Origin: an uncultured Oscillospiraceae bacterium
GTDB lineage: Bacteria; Bacillota; Clostridia; Oscillospirales; Ruminococcaceae
Length of the DNA stretch: 6,637 bases
Assembly (NCBI GenBank): GCA_934456315.1
Contig: CAKSHG010000120.1
Location: forward strand, 1-6,637
Direction: 5' to 3'
The translations under genes were made by a program, and so were the position numbers. Below the pieces are notes generated by a model. It saw nothing but the letters and a program-made list of their open reading frames with translations, was not told the DNA's origin and did not search any database. Below, in pieces: positions 1 to 6,471 of the stretch. How positions within the stretch are numbered: the stretch's first letter is position 1; each line of letters starts with the position of its first letter.

Positions 1-491
1 GGCGTAGCGTACCAGTCATCGCGCATGATACGGCCGGTCGGGACGTTTTCGTGCGGCTTTCCGCTCTTGCAGAAGCGGTCGGGGAATATCTGATACATGA
101 TACCGCCGCGGATAAACAGCGGTGTGTACAGGTTTTCGTCAAACACCGTCAGCTGGAAAAGCTCCTCGCCCTCGAATACGCCCTCGGACGCGCCGCGGCG
201 CTTGATGTAGCGGCGTCTGCCGTCCAGCACGCAGGTGAAATAGTAATGGTGAAGTCCCACGTTGTTGGGCGTGAAGCAGCAGGAATAGATGTTGTCGTCG
301 CCGCTTTCGTCCTGGAGTATCAGTTCAATGAAACGCTCCTTGTAGCCCGGTCGGAACATGACAAGCGTCAGGTCTGTGACGTGCATGTGCTTGGGCAGGC
401 GGATATTGTAGATACTCGGCTGTCCACGGCGCAGCGCGCCGAAAGGGTGCTTGTATTCGTTGTCGAAGCAGTCAAAAATCGGTTTTCCCAT
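1..491 (-). CDS. GH13 alpha-glucan hydrolase (neopullulanase/amylase-like), N-terminal part
   Basis: Partial gene: the first 163 residues are present and the 3' end lies outside the window. Residues 1 to about 120 look like the beta-sandwich domain that precedes the catalytic barrel in neopullulanase and cyclomaltodextrinase-type enzymes. Residues 133-140 read YQIFPDRF, the usual opening of the GH13 barrel in clostridial members, followed by RDDWYAT at 157-163. Catalytic Asp/Glu/Asp residues would lie downstream and cannot be checked. No signal peptide is seen, so the enzyme is probably cytoplasmic and cuts or debranches alpha-glucans or maltodextrins. The start is an ATG at 489-491 with a perfect AAGGAG (498-503) six bases upstream. 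The gene follows glgP by 84 bp, with a terminator in the gap and no room for an ordinary promoter. The family call is fairly sure; the exact substrate is not. Confidence 0.85.
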   Translation of the reverse strand, partial: MGKPIFDCFDNEYKHPFGALRRGQPSIYNIRLPKHMHVTDLTLVMFRPGYKERFIELILQDESGDDNIYSCCFTPNNVGLHHYYFTCVLDGRRRYIKRRGASEGVFEGEELFQLTVFDENLYTPLFIRGGIMYQIFPDRFCKSGKPHENVPTGRIMRDDWYAT

Positions 492-510
492 GAATTTCTC
501 CTTGATACGC

Positions 511-555
511 AAAAAGGCGGTAAAGCCCCCTGCCGGAGCAGGGAGCACGCCGCCT
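511..555 (-). terminator. Intrinsic terminator between glgP and the GH13 gene
   Basis: AGGCGG (515-520) pairs with CCGCCT (550-555), and inside it CCCTGC (528-533) pairs with GCAGGG (538-543) around a four-base loop. The hairpin is followed on the minus strand by five U (511-515). It sits just after the glgP stop. The U-tract ends only seven bases before the Shine-Dalgarno of the next gene, so it may act as a partial terminator that lowers expression of the GH13 gene relative to glgP. Confidence 0.85.
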
Positions 556-575
556 GAAATTTTGCGTGATGAATA

Positions 576-2972
576 TTACTTGAGGTTCCAGATATCTCTT
601 GCGTAGTCGGTGACTGCACGGTCTGCGGAGAATCTGCCAGCGCCGGCGATGTTGTACAGGGACTTCTTGTTCCAGTCGAGCTGGTTTCTGTATACTTCGC
701 TGATGTAGTGCTGTGTTCCGCGGTAGCTGTCGAAGTCTGCGAGCGCCATGTAGAAATCCTTGTTCTTGATGGAGTTTGCAACTTCCTCGAATGTAGCGCC
801 GTTGATACCGTTGTACATACGAGCCATTACATCGCGGATAACCTGGCTGCCGTTGATGTAATCCTCGGGGTGATAGCCCTTCATGCGGAGCTCGTTGACC
901 TCGTGAGTTCTCATGCCGAAGATGAAGATGTTGTCGGTGCCAACAGCCTCGTGGATCTCGACGTTAGCGCCGTCGTAGGTGCCGAGGGTCAGCGCGCCGT
1001 TGAGCATGAGCTTCATGTTACCGGTACCGGAAGCCTCTGTACCTGCAAGGGAGATCTGCTCGGAAATTTCAGCAGCGGGCATGAGGATCTCGGACAGAGT
1101 TACGCGGTAGTCCTCCAGGAATACAACGGAGAGCTTCTCGCGGATCTTCGGGTTGTGCTTGATCTCCTCGCCGATGCACCAGATCATCTTGATGATCTGC
1201 TTTGCGATGTAGTAGCCGGGAGCTGCCTTGGAAGCAAAGATGTAGGTCTTGGGAACGAAGTCAGCGTCCGGATTCTGGAGCAGGTAGTTGTAATCAGCAA
1301 TGATATTCATTGCGTTGAGCTGCTGACGCTTGTATTCGTGCAGACGCTTTACCTGAACGTCGAAGATGGAATCGAGGTTCAGCTTAGTGCCGGTGGTCTT
1401 TTCAACGTATTCTGCAAATGCCTGCTTGTTCTGCTTCTTGATCTTGCCGAGCTGCTCGAGTACGTTCTTGTCGTTAGCGAATACCTGGAACTTGATGAGC
1501 TCGGAAGCGTCCTTCTTGAAGCCTTCGCCGATGCACTGGGAGAGCAGGTCGGTAAGACCCTTGTTGCTCTGGAGCAGCCATCTTCTGTAAGCGATACCGT
1601 TGGTGACATTCTTGAACTGGGAGGGTCTGTCGAGAGCCTGGAGTCGGAATACGTCGTTCTTGATTATCTGGCTGTGCAGCTTGGAAACGCCGTTTACGCT
1701 GTGAGAAGCAGCGCAGCAGAGGTAAGCCATGTGGATCTTGCCGCCCTGGATAATGGACATCTTGGAAACTCTGTCGCTGTCCTGGGTCCTGTTGAACAGA
1801 TCCTCGCAGTAACGGCGGTTGATCTCGCAGATGATGGAGTAGATTCTCGGGAGGATTTTCTCAACAAGGCTCTGATCCCACTTCTCGAGCGCTTCAGCCA
1901 TAACGGTGTGGTTGGTGTAAGCGAAGGTGTTGGTAACGATGTGCCAAGCCTGCTCCCAGCCGTAGCCGCACTCGTCGAGGAGTATTCTCATCAGCTCGGG
2001 GATAGCGAGTGTCGGGTGAGTATCGTTGATGTGGATAGCAACCTTCTCGTGGAAGTTCTCCAGTGTGCCGTAAACGTTCATGTGGCGCATTACGATATCG
2101 CCGACAGAAGCTGCGCACATGAAGTACTGCTGGCGCAGACGGAGCGCCTTACCCTCGAGGTGGTTATCGTTAGGATAAAGTACCTTGGAGATAGCGTGGG
2201 CGATGTTGTTTGCGCCCATTGCCTTAGCGTAGTCGCCGGTGTTGAAGCTGTTCATATCGAAGGACATGGACTCTGCGCTCCACAGACGGAGCTTGGAAAC
2301 GCCCTTGCTGTCATAGCCGGAAACGTACATATCATAAGGAACAGCGTTTACTGTGGTGTAGTTAACGTGCTCGAGGTGGTGGTAGTTATCCTCCCAGTAC
2401 TCATTGATCTGACCGTCGAAGTGTACCTCGATAGCCTGGTCGGGAACAGGGACGAGCCAGGCGCCGCCGCCGGGGAGCCAGTTATCAGGAAGCTCTGTCT
2501 GCCAGCCGTCAACGATCTTCTGCTTGAAGATACCGTACTCATAACGGATAGAGTAGCCGGTTGCGGGGTAGTCGCAGGTAGCGAGTCCGTCCATGTAGCA
2601 TGCTGCAAGTCTGCCAAGACCGCCGTTGCCAAGACCTGCGTCCGGTTCTTCGTCGTAAACGCTGTCGATCTTGATGCCCATGTCCTTGAGAGCTTCCTCA
2701 GCAACGTCCTGCATGCCGAGGTTGTAAAGGCTGGTCTTGAGGGAGCGGCCCATCAGGAACTCCATGGAGAGGTAATAAACCTGCTTCCTGCCCTTGGAGT
2801 TGCAGTCGTGCATAAAGTTGTGACGCTTTTCCTTGAGGTAGTTGACTACTACAGAGGAAAGTGCGCGGTAAACCTGTGTTATTGTAGCGTTCTGTGAATC
2901 GGTACGGAAATCGAATTCCAGTATGCCGTCGAGCTGTCTTTTCAGCTCCTCCTTAGTAAACGGAGAATTCAT
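576..2972 (-). CDS. glgP: Glycogen/maltodextrin phosphorylase (GT35)
   Basis: Cytoplasmic PLP-dependent enzyme that releases glucose 1-phosphate from the non-reducing ends of alpha-1,4-glucans. The 798 residues match the usual bacterial length and run the full family. YYLSMEFLMGRSL (66-78) and the glycine-rich GLGNGGLGR (113-121) are in the N-terminal domain. DTHPTLAIPEL (317-327) and YTNHTV (352-357) carry the conserved active-site His354. VKRLHEYKRQ (541-550) supplies basic phosphate-contacting residues. EASGTGNMKLMLN (646-658) is the PLP signature, with the Schiff-base lysine at Lys654. The short N-terminus has no room for the animal-type serine phosphorylation segment. The start is the ATG at 2970-2972. 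Its ribosome site AAAGGGG (2985-2991) is 12 bases upstream, which is rather far, but the next methionine is residue 54, so this start stands. It has its own promoter, ends at a terminator and is followed by a GH13 gene, so the pair fits storage or dietary glucan breakdown. Whether glycogen or maltodextrin is the main substrate cannot be read from sequence. Confidence 0.97.
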   Translation of the reverse strand: MNSPFTKEELKRQLDGILEFDFRTDSQNATITQVYRALSSVVVNYLKEKRHNFMHDCNSKGRKQVYYLSMEFLMGRSLKTSLYNLGMQDVAEEALKDMGIKIDSVYDEEPDAGLGNGGLGRLAACYMDGLATCDYPATGYSIRYEYGIFKQKIVDGWQTELPDNWLPGGGAWLVPVPDQAIEVHFDGQINEYWEDNYHHLEHVNYTTVNAVPYDMYVSGYDSKGVSKLRLWSAESMSFDMNSFNTGDYAKAMGANNIAHAISKVLYPNDNHLEGKALRLRQQYFMCAASVGDIVMRHMNVYGTLENFHEKVAIHINDTHPTLAIPELMRILLDECGYGWEQAWHIVTNTFAYTNHTVMAEALEKWDQSLVEKILPRIYSIICEINRRYCEDLFNRTQDSDRVSKMSIIQGGKIHMAYLCCAASHSVNGVSKLHSQIIKNDVFRLQALDRPSQFKNVTNGIAYRRWLLQSNKGLTDLLSQCIGEGFKKDASELIKFQVFANDKNVLEQLGKIKKQNKQAFAEYVEKTTGTKLNLDSIFDVQVKRLHEYKRQQLNAMNIIADYNYLLQNPDADFVPKTYIFASKAAPGYYIAKQIIKMIWCIGEEIKHNPKIREKLSVVFLEDYRVTLSEILMPAAEISEQISLAGTEASGTGNMKLMLNGALTLGTYDGANVEIHEAVGTDNIFIFGMRTHEVNELRMKGYHPEDYINGSQVIRDVMARMYNGINGATFEEVANSIKNKDFYMALADFDSYRGTQHYISEVYRNQLDWNKKSLYNIAGAGRFSADRAVTDYARDIWNLK

Positions 2973-3035
2973 TCTTTTAATTGACCCCTTTCAATGTGGC
3001 GCTTTGCACCTGTTGCTTATTTTTCACCATCTATC

Positions 3036-3064
3036 ATTATACTATTTTCTCCGCCGAATTGCAA
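3036..3064 (-). promoter_or_regulatory. Sigma-A-type promoter of glgP
   Basis: A consensus -10 TATAAT (3036-3041) is preceded by TTGCAA (3059-3064) after a 17-base spacer. Transcription would begin near 3029 and give a leader of about 57 bases before the glgP start. It is the best promoter match in the 290-bp gap between the htrA and glgP coding regions. Confidence 0.8.
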
Positions 3065-3093
3065 GGATTTAGACGCATAACTGTGAAATATAA

Positions 3094-3109
3094 CAATAGT
3101 AACCTATTG
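3094..3109. repeat. Inverted repeat upstream of the glgP promoter (possible operator)
   Basis: CAATAG (3094-3099) and CTATTG (3104-3109) are perfect inverted arms with a four-base gap. The element lies about 30 bp upstream of the glgP -35 box, where an activator could bind. No regulator is identified, and a short AT-rich palindrome can arise by chance. Confidence 0.3.
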
Positions 3110-3173
3110 ATTTTGAGTAATTTAGACAATATTCCTAGTAGCATCTGGTAACAGTTTGAGCATTATTCGACCT

Positions 3174-3186
3174 TGTAACGATTACA
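3174..3186. repeat. Short palindrome TGTAA-CGA-TTACA
   Basis: Five-base perfect arms around a three-base centre, in the AT-rich gap between the htrA terminator and the glgP promoter. It could be a protein-binding site. It is more than 100 bp from the -35 box and its function is unknown. The rest of 2973-3206 shows only the promoter, another inverted repeat and the glgP leader; no further gene is evident. Confidence 0.2.
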
Positions 3187-3206
3187 GTCAATTTAAATCC
3201 GGGAAT

Positions 3207-3240
3207 AAAAAACGCCGCCGGGCTGTAAAAGCCCGGCGGC
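3207..3240 (-). terminator. Strong intrinsic terminator after htrA
   Basis: A perfect 10-bp GC-rich stem, GCCGCCGGGC (3214-3223) with GCCCGGCGGC (3231-3240), closes a seven-base loop. On the minus strand it is followed by one G and six U (3207-3212). It begins 22 bases after the htrA stop and separates the htrA unit from the glgP unit. Confidence 0.95.
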
Positions 3241-3262
3241 ACATTGCAAATTATAAGTTTTA

Positions 3263-4636
3263 TCAGTTGCCGGTGTACTCGGAAAGGGTTATCTCGATAT
3301 CCACGGACTTATCCTTGCCGCGGGAATCGGTTCTTATGACAGTTGCCGTTACCTTATCGCCGGGCTTCTTGTCCTTGAGTATCTCGGAAACCTCGTCGAC
3401 TGTGCGTACCTCGGTGCCGTCGATGGCGGTGATGGTGTCGCCGACTACCAGACCGCTGTCTGCGATAGCCATTGTCTGGTCGATGTCAGTTACCACAAGA
3501 CCGGGAGTCATGCCCTTGATGGCGCCTACATAGTCGCTCACCTGGACGCAGGTTATGCCGAGTATTGGTCTGCCGGAAACGTAGCCCTTTGTGATGAGGT
3601 CGCTGATGACCGACTTGGCGTCGTTTATCGTGATGGCGAAACCAACGTTTTCAGCATTGTCGTTGATGAGCTTCATGTTGACTACGCCAACGACCTCGCC
3701 GTACATGTTGAACAGACCGCCGCCGGAGTTACCGCTGTTTATCGCTGTATCAGTCTGGATAGCGGAGATGCTGTTATCGTCGTAAACCTGACGGTTCAGA
3801 CCGGATACAACGCCCTTGGAAACGGAGGTTTCAAGACCAAGCGGGTTGCCTATTACAACAACGTCGTCGCCGAGACTAAGATTGTCAGAATCGCCGAGGG
3901 TAGCTGCCGGCAGGTCGCCGTCGGGCTTTATCTTGAGCACTGCAAGGTCAGTGTCCGTATCGGAGCCGACAAGCGTTGCGTCATACGCTGTGGAAACGCT
4001 CGTACCGTTGTTCGGGTCGGTGGTGTTAACATTTACGACGAGCTTGGATACGGTGTAGTAGTCGTTTTCCGCAACATGCGCGTTGGTGATGATGTAGCCG
4101 TCCTTGGAGATGATGATACCGCTGCCTGCGCCGTAAAGTGTTTCCTGACCGCGGTAGTTTACATAGACCTCAATGTATACGATGGAATCCTTGACTGCGG
4201 AAACCAGGTCGCGGGTGTAGGCATAGGTGCCGTCGCTGTTGCGCTCTGCCGTGGTGGAGTTGGTGTGGTCAACAACTCCGGACTGGAGCGTGTTCAGGAC
4301 GTCCTGTGCGCCCTCGGGGACGCTGCTGGCGTCGGAAGATGTTCCCGCGCTGCTGCTGGCGGTGGAGTCTGCGCTCTCGGACTGGGAGGCGCCGCCTATC
4401 ATCAGCTGGCTCGCCTTGTTAGCCGCGAACGCTCCGCCGAATCCTGCGCCGCCGCAGAGCACTGCTACTGCGCATACCAGCGCGATTATCCTGCCAGTGC
4501 GGTGGGTCTTGGGCTTCTTCGGGGGCTGCTCGCTGGAGTTCATCTGGGGCTGTGTATTCTGAAGATTCTGTTCGTTCTGTGTTTCCTGGAGGTTCTGTGT
4601 ATTCTGGCTTTCGTTCATGCCGTTGTAGTCATACAT
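3263..4636 (-). CDS. htrA: Membrane-anchored HtrA/DegP-family serine protease with PDZ domain
   Basis: Envelope quality-control protease of family S1C, 457 residues. Residues 1-48 form a cytoplasmic tail rich in Gln and Asn, followed by a basic patch. One membrane helix spans about 49-71, and a Ser/Thr-rich linker runs to about 140. The protease domain (about 145-340) carries the full triad: His187 in TNAHV, Asp230 in DTDLAVLKI and Ser304 in GNSGGGL. A single PDZ domain covers about 355-450, including the GLVVGDTITAIDG segment. This is the standard layout of Gram-positive HtrA proteins, with the catalytic part outside the membrane. The start ATG at 4634-4636 has GAAAGGA (4647-4653) ten bases upstream; Met7 is a weaker alternative. 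It is transcribed alone, from an extended -10 promoter to a strong terminator. All catalytic residues are intact, so it should be active. Which HtrA paralogue it represents cannot be told. Confidence 0.95.
   Translation of the reverse strand: MYDYNGMNESQNTQNLQETQNEQNLQNTQPQMNSSEQPPKKPKTHRTGRIIALVCAVAVLCGGAGFGGAFAANKASQLMIGGASQSESADSTASSSAGTSSDASSVPEGAQDVLNTLQSGVVDHTNSTTAERNSDGTYAYTRDLVSAVKDSIVYIEVYVNYRGQETLYGAGSGIIISKDGYIITNAHVAENDYYTVSKLVVNVNTTDPNNGTSVSTAYDATLVGSDTDTDLAVLKIKPDGDLPAATLGDSDNLSLGDDVVVIGNPLGLETSVSKGVVSGLNRQVYDDNSISAIQTDTAINSGNSGGGLFNMYGEVVGVVNMKLINDNAENVGFAITINDAKSVISDLITKGYVSGRPILGITCVQVSDYVGAIKGMTPGLVVTDIDQTMAIADSGLVVGDTITAIDGTEVRTVDEVSEILKDKKPGDKVTATVIRTDSRGKDKSVDIEITLSEYTGN
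4550..4606 (-). repeat. Degenerate 27-bp tandem repeat coding the Q/N-rich tail of HtrA
   Basis: Residues 11-29 of the protease repeat a nine-residue unit around QNLQ (14-17 and 23-26), and the DNA shows a matching imperfect 27-bp period of CTG/TTCTG-rich units. Such repeats can change copy number by slippage without breaking the frame. The tail is predicted to be disordered and cytoplasmic. Confidence 0.5.
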
Positions 4637-4659
4637 AAATCATTCGTCCTTTCTTTCAG

Positions 4660-4701
4660 ACCGGATATGTAGGGGAGCGTTCCCGGTTTTCCGTATCTCC
4701 C
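4660..4701 (-). other. Competing base pairings in the htrA leader
   Basis: The leader between the promoter and the htrA ribosome site can pair in two ways. ACCGG (4660-4664) matches CCGGT (4683-4687), and GGGAG (4673-4677) matches CTCCC (4697-4701). The two stems interleave, so they would exclude each other or form a pseudoknot. Both stems are only 5 bp and may be chance. Confidence 0.15.
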
Positions 4702-4714
4702 TTGCTGTGATGTA

Positions 4715-4723
4715 ATTATATCA
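4715..4723 (-). promoter_or_regulatory. Extended -10 promoter of htrA
   Basis: TATAAT (4715-4720) is directly preceded by TGA (4721-4723), which gives the extended -10 form TGnTATAAT. No convincing -35 box is found at 16 to 18 bases, which is common for extended -10 promoters. Transcription would start near 4708 and leave a leader of about 70 bases. Confidence 0.65.
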
Positions 4724-4787
4724 GTCTAATGTGTCGATACGGTGAAACAAATTTGAACAATCAATTAAATAAAGCTGAAGAAAATGG

Positions 4788-4826
4788 TAAAAAACCGGCG
4801 AAATAATGCACACATTTCCGCCGGTT
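4788..4826 (-). terminator. Intrinsic terminator after scfB
   Basis: AACCGGCG (4793-4800) pairs with CGCCGGTT (4819-4826), and four further A-U pairs form above a one-base bulge. Six U follow on the minus strand (4789-4794, partly within the stem). It begins 12 bases after the scfB stop and separates it from htrA. Confidence 0.9.
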
Positions 4827-4837
4827 GTTGTATTTTA

Positions 4838-6235
4838 TCAGCCCATGCTTGCGGGAGCTTCGCTCATGGAGGGCGCTTCGTGACCCTTTACGGCTCTGTC
4901 AGCCGCGAGGGCTATCGCACATTCCAGGCGCTTTTTCTGCATTTCACAGGCGATCTTGTAGGGCTTTTTAACGTCGCCCTCGTAGATGAAGCTGTTTGCG
5001 TTGCAGCCGCCGGAGCAGAAGAACTTCGCCCAGCAGTTGCGGCAGCCTTCCTTGCTGTATACATGCACCTTGGAGAAATAGGTCTTGATGTCGTCGTTGA
5101 ATGTTCCATCATAAAGGTTGCCCATTTTCCACTGCTCTATTCCTACGAACTGGTGGCAGGGATAGATATCGCCGTGAGGCTCTACCGCAACGTAGTCGTT
5201 GCCGCAGCCGCAGCCGCGCAGGCGCTTTATGGCGCAGGGACCAGCGTTGAGGTCCACCATGAAGTGGAAGAAGTTGAACTTGTCCTCGGTGCGGTTCGCC
5301 ATTACGTCGCAGAGCTTGTCGTATTCGGAGAATACGCGGGGGAGGTCCTCCTCGTTGAGCGCGTAGGGCATGGACGGGTCAGTGACCACCGGCTCGGCGG
5401 AGAGCTGTACGAATCCCAGGTCGCGCATTGCGAGGATATCGTCGGTGAAGTCGAGATTGTACTTCGTGAAGGTCGCGCGGACGTAGTAATCCTTGGTCCC
5501 GCGGTTCTGGACGAGCTTCTGGAACTTGGGGACGATGATGTCGAAGCAGCTCTTGCCGTTGACGGTCTTGCGGATACGGTCGGTGACCTCACGTCTGCCG
5601 TCGAGGGAGAGCACGCAGTTGCTCATCTCGCGGTTGATGTAGTCTATCTTCTCATCATCGAGCAGGATACCGTTAGTTGTGATGGTGAAGCGGAAGTGCT
5701 TCCCGTGCTGCTTCTCGATGGAACGGGCGTACTCGACGGTCTGTACGACTGTGTCCCATGCCATGAGCGGCTCGCCGCCGAAGAAGTCCAGCTCGAGCTG
5801 CTCGCGGTTCGCGGAGCGCTCGATGAGGAAGTCGATAGCCTTCTTGCCGGTTTCCGGGGTCATGATGCAGCGCTCGCCGCCGAAATCGCCCTGCTGTGCG
5901 AAGCAGTATTCGCAGCGGAGGTTGCAGTCGTGGGAAACGTTCAGGCACATGGACTTGACCGGGGACTTGACCATGGTGTTGCTGTACTTTTCGTAGTCGT
6001 CCTCGGCGAAGAGCGCGCCGTCCTTGTAGAGCTGATAAAGCTCCGCGTAGCTCTCGCGGACTTCGGTTTCGGAGTACTTCGGGAGCTTTGCGGGGAGGTC
6101 TGCTGGCATTTCCTCGCTCATGGGCGCGTCAACGAAGTCGAGCATATCGTATGCGCAGTCGTCGGGGAGGTGCACAGCGCCGCTGTTGACGTCCAGGACT
6201 ATATTGTAGCCAAGCTGTTTGAACTTGTGTATCAT
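4838..6235 (-). CDS. scfB: SCIFF peptide maturase (radical SAM/SPASM, thioether-forming)
   Basis: Cytoplasmic radical SAM enzyme of 465 residues that should install a Cys-to-Thr thioether in the SCIFF peptide encoded just upstream, like CteB of Clostridium thermocellum. Residues 1 to about 90 correspond to the peptide-binding RRE-type domain. The SAM cluster motif CNLRCEYC holds Cys104, Cys108 and Cys111, and GGEP at 153-156 is the SAM-binding motif. The C-terminal SPASM domain is complete: Cys342 or Cys344, then GDIYPC (355-360), then the CX2CX5CX3C set Cys398, Cys401, Cys407 and Cys411, then Cys430. These would bind two auxiliary iron-sulphur clusters. The tail after about 450 is short, Ala/Ser/Pro-rich and probably disordered. 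The ATG at 6233-6235 has only AAAGG (6246-6250) ten bases upstream, a modest site that fits low enzyme output. A terminator hairpin stands between it and scfA, and no own promoter is seen. The family call is secure from the motifs and the partner gene. Confidence 0.96.
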   Translation of the reverse strand: MIHKFKQLGYNIVLDVNSGAVHLPDDCAYDMLDFVDAPMSEEMPADLPAKLPKYSETEVRESYAELYQLYKDGALFAEDDYEKYSNTMVKSPVKSMCLNVSHDCNLRCEYCFAQQGDFGGERCIMTPETGKKAIDFLIERSANREQLELDFFGGEPLMAWDTVVQTVEYARSIEKQHGKHFRFTITTNGILLDDEKIDYINREMSNCVLSLDGRREVTDRIRKTVNGKSCFDIIVPKFQKLVQNRGTKDYYVRATFTKYNLDFTDDILAMRDLGFVQLSAEPVVTDPSMPYALNEEDLPRVFSEYDKLCDVMANRTEDKFNFFHFMVDLNAGPCAIKRLRGCGCGNDYVAVEPHGDIYPCHQFVGIEQWKMGNLYDGTFNDDIKTYFSKVHVYSKEGCRNCWAKFFCSGGCNANSFIYEGDVKKPYKIACEMQKKRLECAIALAADRAVKGHEAPSMSEAPASMG

Positions 6236-6270
6236 CGGGATCTAGCCTTTCTATGTAAATAATTCTTGTC

Positions 6271-6299
6271 AAAAAAACTGGGCGGAACAGTTCCGCCCA
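6271..6299 (-). terminator. Intrinsic terminator/attenuator between scfA and scfB
   Basis: A perfect 9-bp stem, TGGGCGGAA (6279-6287) with TTCCGCCCA (6291-6299), closes a three-base loop and is followed on the minus strand by seven U (6271-6277). It lies between the precursor gene and its maturase. Most transcripts would end here and give abundant scfA mRNA, with read-through supplying scfB. Confidence 0.92.
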
Positions 6300-6305
6300 T
6301 CGTGT

Positions 6306-6325
6306 GTAATATCGGCTGATATTAC
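6306..6325 (-). repeat. Hairpin covering the scfA stop codon
   Basis: GTAATATC (6306-6313) and GATATTAC (6318-6325) are perfect 8-bp inverted arms with a four-base loop. The TAA stop of scfA (6322-6324) lies inside one arm, and the terminator stem starts six bases further on. There is no U-tract of its own, so it is not a terminator. It may protect the 3' end of the short scfA message or couple termination to translation. Confidence 0.6.
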
Positions 6326-6465
6326 TTTTCAGACTCACATTTCTGGTTTGCAACTGTGCAGGAAGTCTTGCAAGCAGACTGGCAGGAGCTCTGGCACTTG
6401 CCGCAGCCGCCCTTTACAGCGGAAGCCTTCAGGTTAGCCTTGTTGATGGTTGTGATGTGCTTCAA
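6322..6465 (-). CDS. scfA: SCIFF ranthipeptide precursor (six cysteines in forty-five residues)
   Basis: Small ribosomal peptide of 47 residues that is modified by the adjacent maturase. It starts (M)KHITTINKANLKASAV, a close match to the SCIFF leader, and then carries six cysteines at 21, 24, 28, 32, 36 and 43 within the core GGCGKCQSSCQSACKTSC. In characterised members (CteA, Tte1186a) the enzyme links Cys32 to Thr37; here residue 32 is Cys and residue 37 is Thr, so the bridge site is kept in register. The start is a TTG (6463-6465) with AAAGAGGTG (6472-6480) six bases upstream. An in-frame GTG at 6472-6474 lies inside that ribosome site and is unlikely. The gene has a strong promoter, a possible 5' hairpin and a terminator right after it, all fitting high expression. 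The physiological role of mature SCIFF is not established. Confidence 0.96.
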   Translation of the reverse strand: MKHITTINKANLKASAVKGGCGKCQSSCQSACKTSCTVANQKCESEK

Positions 6466-6471
6466 ATCAGA

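Noticed and set aside
708..2897. A 729-codon open frame on the plus strand, antisense to glgP
   Set aside because: It has no recognisable motif, its translation is a Val/Leu/Ala-rich mirror of glgP codon bias, and the minus strand carries an unmistakable full-length phosphorylase.
3156..3533. A 125-codon open frame on the plus strand starting in the htrA-glgP gap
   Set aside because: It reads through the htrA terminator and antisense to the PDZ region, has no ribosome site that I can see, and shows no domain.
4076..4672. A 198-codon open frame on the plus strand, antisense to the start of htrA
   Set aside because: It is Val/Leu/Cys-rich with no family likeness; it mirrors the real HtrA N-terminus and promoter region.
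4784..6262. A 492-codon open frame on the plus strand, antisense to scfB
   Set aside because: The Val/Ala/Glu-rich translation shows no domain and the frame runs through the scfB terminator; the maturase on the other strand has all its cluster motifs.
6267..6272. A perfect TTGACA on the minus strand just after the scfA terminator, as a -35 box for scfB
   Set aside because: No -10-like hexamer stands 15 to 19 bases downstream; the matching positions hold the AAAGG ribosome site region. The hexamer arises from the end of the terminator U-tract.
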